Source: Myxococcales bacterium (GTDB lineage Bacteria; Myxococcota_A; Polyangia; Polyangiales; Polyangiaceae). Taken from it: a DNA stretch of 9,387 nucleotides. The notes under the pieces were generated by a model that had not been told where the DNA came from, did no database searches, and saw nothing but the letters and a program-made list of their open reading frames with translations. Every line of letters begins with the position of its first letter. Within the stretch, counting starts at the first letter, position 1. The position numbers and the translations under genes were made by a program. The stretch is from positions 6,895-16,281 of the forward strand of contig JAHFDX010000018.1 in the NCBI GenBank assembly GCA_023248785.1, in the 5' to 3' direction. Shown here one piece after another: positions 4,544 through 9,387 of the stretch.

Positions 4544-6876
4544 GATCGGCACGGTCGTTCGCCATCGTCTCGACGATGGCGCTGCTTCCGTCACTCGCGC
4601 ACGCATCATCGGGTGACGACGAGCTTGCTGCGCGCGGCCAGCTTTCCGCCGTGAGCCGCGACCTGCTGTCCATTCAGCGTGCTGTCGAAAAGCAGAAGCG
4701 CGAGCAGTTGGGGCCCGAACGTCGCATTGCGAACGGTGAGCTTCTGTATCGAACGAAGGACTACGGCCGCGCCATCGTCGTCTTCAGCGAGGTGCTCGAG
4801 CAGTATCCAAACACGCCGGCGTATGTCGACGCGCTTTGGCTTCGCGGTGAGACCTTTTACGCGAGCAAAGAGTATCTATCCGCACGTCGTGATTTTCGCG
4901 CCCTCGTTGATCGAGCCAGCGAGCCGCGTTTCCGCCCGTATTTTGCAGGTGCGCTTGGGCGCTTGATCGATGTGTCTTTTCGACTAAACGAGCCGCCCGA
5001 AGCGCTTGACCCGGTGGTTGCAAAATTCTCGCAACTGTCGGCCGATCAGTACACGCCTTTGCTTCGCTACGCGAAAGGCAAGGCTCACTTCCGGCGAAAA
5101 GAGTATGTCCCAGCGCAACAAGAGCTCGGTCTCGTGTCAGGGGCCGGTGGCGACTACGCGCATCAGGCGAAGTACTTCTTGGGTCTCATTGCGCTCAAGT
5201 TGACTCCGCCGCCATCGTCGCCCGCCGACAAACCCAACTACAAACTTGCGATCGATACGTTCAAGCAAGCCACGGATCTCAAGCCCGACTCCGATGAGCA
5301 TCGGCACGTGATTGACCTTGCATGGATGGCGATTGGCCGATTGTTCTACGAGACCGAGCAGTACCAACAGGCGAGCGATGCGTATTCGCGCATTGGGCGT
5401 GAGTCGCCCGAGTTTGACACGATGCTCTATGAGCTTGCGTGGGTGTACGTCCGTATGGGCGATCCGCACCGCGCGGAACGGGCGCTCGAAGTGCTTTCGG
5501 TGGCCGATCCGGGTTCGTCTTACATCGCCGACGGGACGCTTTTGCGTGCAGACCTGCTTCTTCGTGCCGGTGCTTTCGAGAAGGCATTGCAGCTCTACGA
5601 GGGCATTCGTAACCAGTATGATCCCATGCGCCAGAAGGTCGAGACGTTTCTTAGCTCGACGACCGACGTGGCTGTGTATTACGAGAAGCTCTCCCAGCAG
5701 CAGCTCGATGTACTCGACCAGAACGAGCAGTTGCCAACGATGGCCATAAGGTGGGCGCGCGAAGCACAAGACGGCCCGCTGGCCTTTTCGGTGATCGACG
5801 ACGTCAATCAGTGTCGAACGCTCATCCGTCAGTCCAAGCAACTCGTTGAACGCTTGACGACTATCTCGTCCGCAGCAAGTCGTGTGCGTGCTTTCCCCGA
5901 ATTGCTCGCGGGGGAAGAAGCCGCGCTCGGGCTCATCAACCGCCTCTCGTCGGCGCGGCTTGCGATTGCAAGAGGTCTCGATGACGAAGAGCCGTCCTCG
6001 CTCGATGGGGAAATTGGTGGCGTCCGCAAGGAACGCAGGCAGCTCATGGCGCAAGTTGGTGGGTTGCCGCTGAGTGCCGACGACTTTTCACGCCGCGACA
6101 GCGCGGGCGTTCGTCAGTGGAACAAGGTCTCGCAAGAGCTCACTCGGCGTTCGCAGGAGCTCGACGCACTGCAGGCAACGGTTAACGGCCTGCGTCGCCT
6201 CTTGAAGGAAGATGCGCAACGGGGAGTAGCCCGCGATCCGCTCACGCTCGACCGCTTCCACAAGGAAATTGATGAGAACGAGCGGCTCATCCGGCGTATG
6301 CGCGAGCGTCATGACGAGTTGCGCCGCATGATCGAACTAGGGCGAGCACAAGTGGGTCTTGGGGACGCACGTTTCCAACACGATGCGGATGCGCGCGATC
6401 AATTTCGCAAGTTGGTGGAACGCGAAGTGGAGTTGGCGTCGCAGGGCCAGGCGGGTGCGGACACCCAACGTTACGCTGCGCGTGTCCAACCGCTGGTTCG
6501 CGAGGCACGCGGCTACGAAGAGCAGCTCGTCACGATCTTCAAACAACTCGAAACGCAGGTCGAACAACGCACCGCCGAGTTGCGCGAGAAGATCGAGACC
6601 GAGCGTCGAAACATCGAAGGTTACGAACAACGTCTCTCCGCCCTCGATTCAGAGGCTCGCGAGCTCGTTGGGCAAGTCGCCGCGCGCAACTTCGGAATCG
6701 TGCGCGACAAACTGCGGACGATTGTCCTTCGGGCCGATGTGGGCATTACGCAGCAGGCATGGGAGGTTCGCGAAGAGGAGCTTGAGCGAGTGCGCACCCT
6801 TCAAACGGAGCGCGCGCGCCAAGAACAACTGCTTGACGAAGAGCTGCGCGAAGTTCGCGACGACGGCGGCAAATGA
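4540..6876 (+). CDS. Exported TPR plus long coiled-coil protein, possible envelope-machine scaffold
   Basis: A 778-residue protein. It has a signal peptide at 1-22 (cleavage near AHA-SS) and no lipobox. A superhelical TPR region covers about residues 58-360, with recognisable units at LYRTKDYGRAIVVFSEVLEQYP (nt about 4744), ALWLRGETFYASKEYLSARRDF, AWMAIGRLFYETEQYQQASDAY and LLRADLLLRAGAFEKALQLYEGI. From about residue 420 to the end it is highly charged and helical, with long heptad-rich coiled coils (about 525-610 and 655-775) ending in EELERVRTLQTERARQEQLLDEELREVRDD. It starts in a 4-bp ATGA overlap with the previous gene, with GGGGGAG (4524-4530) 9 nt upstream, so translation is coupled. 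TPR plus coiled coil in the periplasm fits a structural or adaptor protein. The layout recalls TPR components such as GltC of the Myxococcus gliding machinery, but I cannot confirm homology, so no symbol is given. Confidence 0.93.
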   Translation: MRSARSFAIVSTMALLPSLAHASSGDDELAARGQLSAVSRDLLSIQRAVEKQKREQLGPERRIANGELLYRTKDYGRAIVVFSEVLEQYPNTPAYVDALWLRGETFYASKEYLSARRDFRALVDRASEPRFRPYFAGALGRLIDVSFRLNEPPEALDPVVAKFSQLSADQYTPLLRYAKGKAHFRRKEYVPAQQELGLVSGAGGDYAHQAKYFLGLIALKLTPPPSSPADKPNYKLAIDTFKQATDLKPDSDEHRHVIDLAWMAIGRLFYETEQYQQASDAYSRIGRESPEFDTMLYELAWVYVRMGDPHRAERALEVLSVADPGSSYIADGTLLRADLLLRAGAFEKALQLYEGIRNQYDPMRQKVETFLSSTTDVAVYYEKLSQQQLDVLDQNEQLPTMAIRWAREAQDGPLAFSVIDDVNQCRTLIRQSKQLVERLTTISSAASRVRAFPELLAGEEAALGLINRLSSARLAIARGLDDEEPSSLDGEIGGVRKERRQLMAQVGGLPLSADDFSRRDSAGVRQWNKVSQELTRRSQELDALQATVNGLRRLLKEDAQRGVARDPLTLDRFHKEIDENERLIRRMRERHDELRRMIELGRAQVGLGDARFQHDADARDQFRKLVEREVELASQGQAGADTQRYAARVQPLVREARGYEEQLVTIFKQLETQVEQRTAELREKIETERRNIEGYEQRLSALDSEARELVGQVAARNFGIVRDKLRTIVLRADVGITQQAWEVREEELERVRTLQTERARQEQLLDEELREVRDDGGK

Positions 6877-6905
6877 TCGACTACACGCGCTCGAGAAAAC
6901 GATGA
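6873..6905 (+). other. 10-codon mini-ORF linking the two TPR genes by two ATGA overlaps
   Basis: Its ATG (6873-6875) overlaps the TGA of the 778-residue TPR gene (ATGA, 6873-6876). It encodes MIDYTRSRKR, and its TGA (6903-6905) overlaps the ATG of the large TPR gene (ATGA, 6902-6905). It has no own Shine-Dalgarno sequence beyond what the upstream gene provides. The large gene also has only a weak site (GAG at 6893-6895), so a terminating ribosome could be handed on through this mini-ORF. The overlaps are directly visible. Translation of the mini-ORF is speculation and chance is possible. Confidence 0.3.
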
Positions 6906-9387
6906 ATACGCTTAGAAAACGTTCGGCCCTGGGTCCTTTGGTGCTCGGAGCGATGTCGGTCGCGCTCGTTACGTGGAACGTGGGTGCACAGCCCGGTGCT
7001 CATGCCCCCGCGGCGGCTTCGGGCTCGACATCGACCGCGAGCCCGAGCTCGACGACGTCGCCAACTGCGCCGCATCCGAGTAAGCCATCGTCTGCCCGAT
7101 CGAGACCGGCACCCTTGCCGCCTCCGAGCGACGCACAAATTCGAGCGTTTGATGCGTTTCGCGCGAGTGCGGACTCCTACGAAAAGAGCGCGCGTGAATA
7201 TCGAGAAGCGTTGACCGGTATCATTACGCTTCACTACGAGCGCAAGCGGCAAACGCTGCTCACGACGATGGACAAGGAAATTGCCATCGAAAAAGTAGAG
7301 CTCAAGAAAGCGCGCGACATCGCGATCAAAAAGCTCGAGTCGTTCATCGACAAGTACAGCGGAGCGAACGCCCAGGCCGAAGCAACGCCTGACGCGATGT
7401 ACAAACTTGGCGCGCTCTATGAAGAGCGAGCCCGTGAAAGCGAAGAGAAGCCAGAGGTTTCACTCAAACCGGCCATCGCGCTCTACAAGCGATTGATTCG
7501 TGAGTTTACGAACTACCGCGAAGTGCCCGGGGTTTTCTACTTCTTAGGGCATGCACTCAACGATGCGAACCGCTCACCCGAAGCGCAACAGGTGTGGCGC
7601 ACCCTCGTTTGTGCGAACCACTTTAAGTATCCGGTCACAACTGATCCGAAGGACCCTGACGTCGATCAGATCCAACCGCTGCCGCAAGACAACACCGAAG
7701 ATTATTGGAGGCAATGGCGTCACAACTATCCGCGCGCCGACTCGATAAAAAAAGGTGGAGATGACGTTGTATTCGTCAATCCGTATCCCGACGATTGCCA
7801 GCCTCTCGCGCAACCGTCCCTCAAGGCTGGTGAAGATCCGAAGTACGTCGCCGAAATCTGGTGGCGTGTTGGAGACTGGGAAACCGGCCAAGAAGATCTG
7901 GCTGGTGGCGTGGTGGGTGGCGAGCCGTACGCGGCGGTGTGGGACTTCAATCGTGGGGTGAGTGCCTATCAGCAATCGATGAAATTCAAGCGCCCGCCGC
8001 TCTACGCCGTTGCGCTTTATAAGTACGCATGGACGCTATTTCAACAGCAACGGTATGAAGCGTCCGTTCACGAGTTCGTCAAGCTTCTTCACTATACGGA
8101 CGATCAAGAGAAATTGACGGGTGACAAGGGCGCCGATTTCCGATCGGAGGCGTATCGATATACCGCAGCGGCAGTTACGAACACGGATTTCGTCGGGCCC
8201 GGTCCGAACGAGCCGTACATCCAACGTGAAGACGTGCTTCTCGTGGATAACGACTCCGCGTCCGCCGAGCGCAAGCTGCGCGTTGGCCTCGATCGCATCC
8301 AAGACTCCAAACTCGTGCCGCAAGACAAGACGTGGTCGCTCGACATCTACCGTGCGCTCGCGCAGGAGTATCGCGCCATGTCGCACTTGGGCAGCGCGAT
8401 TCTTGTCTACGAAAAGATGCTCGAGAAGTGGCCAATGCATCCATCGGCGCCGGAAACGCAGGCCGACATTGCGGGCGTGTACGATGAGCTCATTCGTAAG
8501 ACCCAGGTTGGCGATGAGCGAACGAAGTACGAAGGGGAGGTTCTCAAGGCGCGAACAGCGCTCGCGAAATACGTTGGGGACACTCCGTGGGTCGATGCGA
8601 ACAAGGACAACCCGGCGGCGCTACAAAGGGCCGAAGAGCTCGCGCGTACGGGTTTGCGAACCGCGGCTGTCACGCACACGCGAAATGGAATTGCGGCCAT
8701 TGAGGAGGCCAAGACAACGACCGATCCAGGTCGCCAACTCGGGATCTTGGCGCGGGCGTTGCGGGAGTACGAGCTCGCGGCAATCGGCTGGCACGGCTAC
8801 CTGAAGCAGGACGAAAGCGCATCGGATGCTTACCGCAGTCGGTATTTCTACGCGGACGCGCTTCACGAGCAGGTTCGCCTCAAAGTCACGTTGCACGGGG
8901 CAAACAGCGATCACTTTCAAGCGCCGGTGCAAGCGGAGATTGATGCGGCGACGCTTGCTGCCGTCGATGTGCGCGATTCAAACGACGACGACGAATTTTT
9001 GGAGAATGCTGCCGTCTTCGCTGTCGATCTTGGCGACGTCCCGCGCGACCTTGCCCAGCAAAGGTATCGCGAGACCAATGGATCCTCGGGGCTCGGATCG
9101 AAGAAGGAGCCGCGGCTCGAAGGCCCAAAGGGCGAGGAGAAGGTCGTCGTTGAGGCGATTCCACCGGAGGTGTTGAAAGGCGTGACAGCGCGCGACGAGT
9201 ACACGCAGCGTGTGCCTGCACAATTTGACAAGGGGGCGCGCATTCCGGGCTACCAGTTCTACGCGGCCGAGCAGTTGTACCTCTACGGTCACTTCAACGA
9301 GGCCCGCCCGCGTTTCGAAGCGCTGTACAACGAGCGTTGTGGCAAGGACGAGCTCGGTTACGAATCGTGGAAGCGGCTCATCTTGAT
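6902..9387 (+). CDS. Very large exported TPR protein (3' end beyond the window)
   Basis: An uninterrupted frame from ATG 6902 to the window edge: 828 residues visible, no stop. Residues 1-30 form a signal peptide (MNTLRKR, a hydrophobic core LGPLVLGAMSVALVTW, possible cleavage after GAQ), with no lipobox cysteine. Residues 31-75 are a Ser/Pro/Thr/Ala-rich linker. Residues 84-150 are a long helical or coiled-coil segment (YEKSAREYREAL, then HYERKRQTLL). Helical TPR-like repeats follow: 162-240 (DAMYKLGALYEERA, then GVFYFLGHALNDANRSPEAQQVW), 315-400 (YAVALYKYAWTLFQQQRYEASVHEFVKLL) and 478-560 (IYRALAQEYRAMSHLGSAILVYEKMLEKWP). An acidic stretch, DSNDDDEF, lies near 692, and another TPR unit begins at about 784 (YQFYAAEQLYLYGHFNEARPRFEALY). 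The start is 25 bp after the upstream TPR gene. The size and signal peptide suggest a periplasmic scaffold. AgmU/GltD-type TPR proteins of myxobacterial gliding systems are a candidate relative, not a demonstrated one. Confidence 0.93.
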   Translation, partial: MNTLRKRSALGPLVLGAMSVALVTWNVGAQPGAHAPAAASGSTSTASPSSTTSPTAPHPSKPSSARSRPAPLPPPSDAQIRAFDAFRASADSYEKSAREYREALTGIITLHYERKRQTLLTTMDKEIAIEKVELKKARDIAIKKLESFIDKYSGANAQAEATPDAMYKLGALYEERARESEEKPEVSLKPAIALYKRLIREFTNYREVPGVFYFLGHALNDANRSPEAQQVWRTLVCANHFKYPVTTDPKDPDVDQIQPLPQDNTEDYWRQWRHNYPRADSIKKGGDDVVFVNPYPDDCQPLAQPSLKAGEDPKYVAEIWWRVGDWETGQEDLAGGVVGGEPYAAVWDFNRGVSAYQQSMKFKRPPLYAVALYKYAWTLFQQQRYEASVHEFVKLLHYTDDQEKLTGDKGADFRSEAYRYTAAAVTNTDFVGPGPNEPYIQREDVLLVDNDSASAERKLRVGLDRIQDSKLVPQDKTWSLDIYRALAQEYRAMSHLGSAILVYEKMLEKWPMHPSAPETQADIAGVYDELIRKTQVGDERTKYEGEVLKARTALAKYVGDTPWVDANKDNPAALQRAEELARTGLRTAAVTHTRNGIAAIEEAKTTTDPGRQLGILARALREYELAAIGWHGYLKQDESASDAYRSRYFYADALHEQVRLKVTLHGANSDHFQAPVQAEIDAATLAAVDVRDSNDDDEFLENAAVFAVDLGDVPRDLAQQRYRETNGSSGLGSKKEPRLEGPKGEEKVVVEAIPPEVLKGVTARDEYTQRVPAQFDKGARIPGYQFYAAEQLYLYGHFNEARPRFEALYNERCGKDELGYESWKRLIL

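Noticed and set aside
5137..6054. A 305-codon open frame on the minus strand.
   Set aside because: It lies entirely inside the strongly supported 778-residue TPR gene, has no ribosome binding site or protein-like domain pattern, and is expected as an antisense shadow in GC-rich DNA.
8121..8804. A 227-codon open frame on the plus strand.
   Set aside because: It is out of frame within the large TPR gene (6902 onward). Its product is Arg/Ser/Thr-rich, typical of a shifted frame.

Overview
The window reads as a piece of a GC-rich (about 60% by eye) chromosome from a myxobacterium-like bacterium (Myxococcota, most likely Polyangia). The signs are a PilZ-type domain of the lineage-expanded kind seen in Myxococcus, long secreted TPR/coiled-coil proteins with Ala/Pro/Ser-rich linkers, and an ECF sigma factor paired with a membrane anti-sigma factor. 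This placement is inference from protein style, not from a marker gene. I see no mobile element, CRISPR array, rRNA or tRNA, and nothing that suggests recent transfer.

Layout. (1) 1-1003, plus strand: the 3' end of a gene that looks like the C-terminal domain of a GT39-type membrane glycosyltransferase, followed 7 bp later by a small PilZ-domain protein. (2) 1015-3483, minus strand: a tight three-gene operon, read from right to left, of an ECF sigma factor, a single-span zinc-finger (ZAS) anti-sigma factor with a TPR-like C-terminal domain, and an unrecognised 183-residue protein joined by an ATGA overlap. Operons 1 and 2 converge with 11 bp between them, and a perfect 7-bp-stem inverted repeat contains both stop codons. 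(3) 3484-3742: a divergent control region with a sigma-70-like promoter candidate, a bulged hairpin and a cluster of GTAGCACTG-type repeats. (4) 3743 to the right edge, plus strand: three genes for exported proteins. These are a coiled-coil plus beta-rich protein, a 778-residue TPR plus coiled-coil protein (ATGA overlap with the previous gene), and a very large TPR protein (828 residues visible, running off the window) linked to the second gene through a 10-codon mini-ORF.

Working model (inference): the divergent plus-strand operon encodes periplasmic or envelope scaffold proteins of a multi-protein machine. The TPR components of the myxobacterial gliding/spore-coat (Glt/Nfs) machinery are the closest known analogy. 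The divergent sigma/anti-sigma operon, whose anti-sigma factor also carries a predicted periplasmic TPR-like domain, could sense the state of that machine and control it. The window stops before the genes that would confirm this (ExbB/ExbD-like motor, AgmX/PglI-type or GltE-like proteins).
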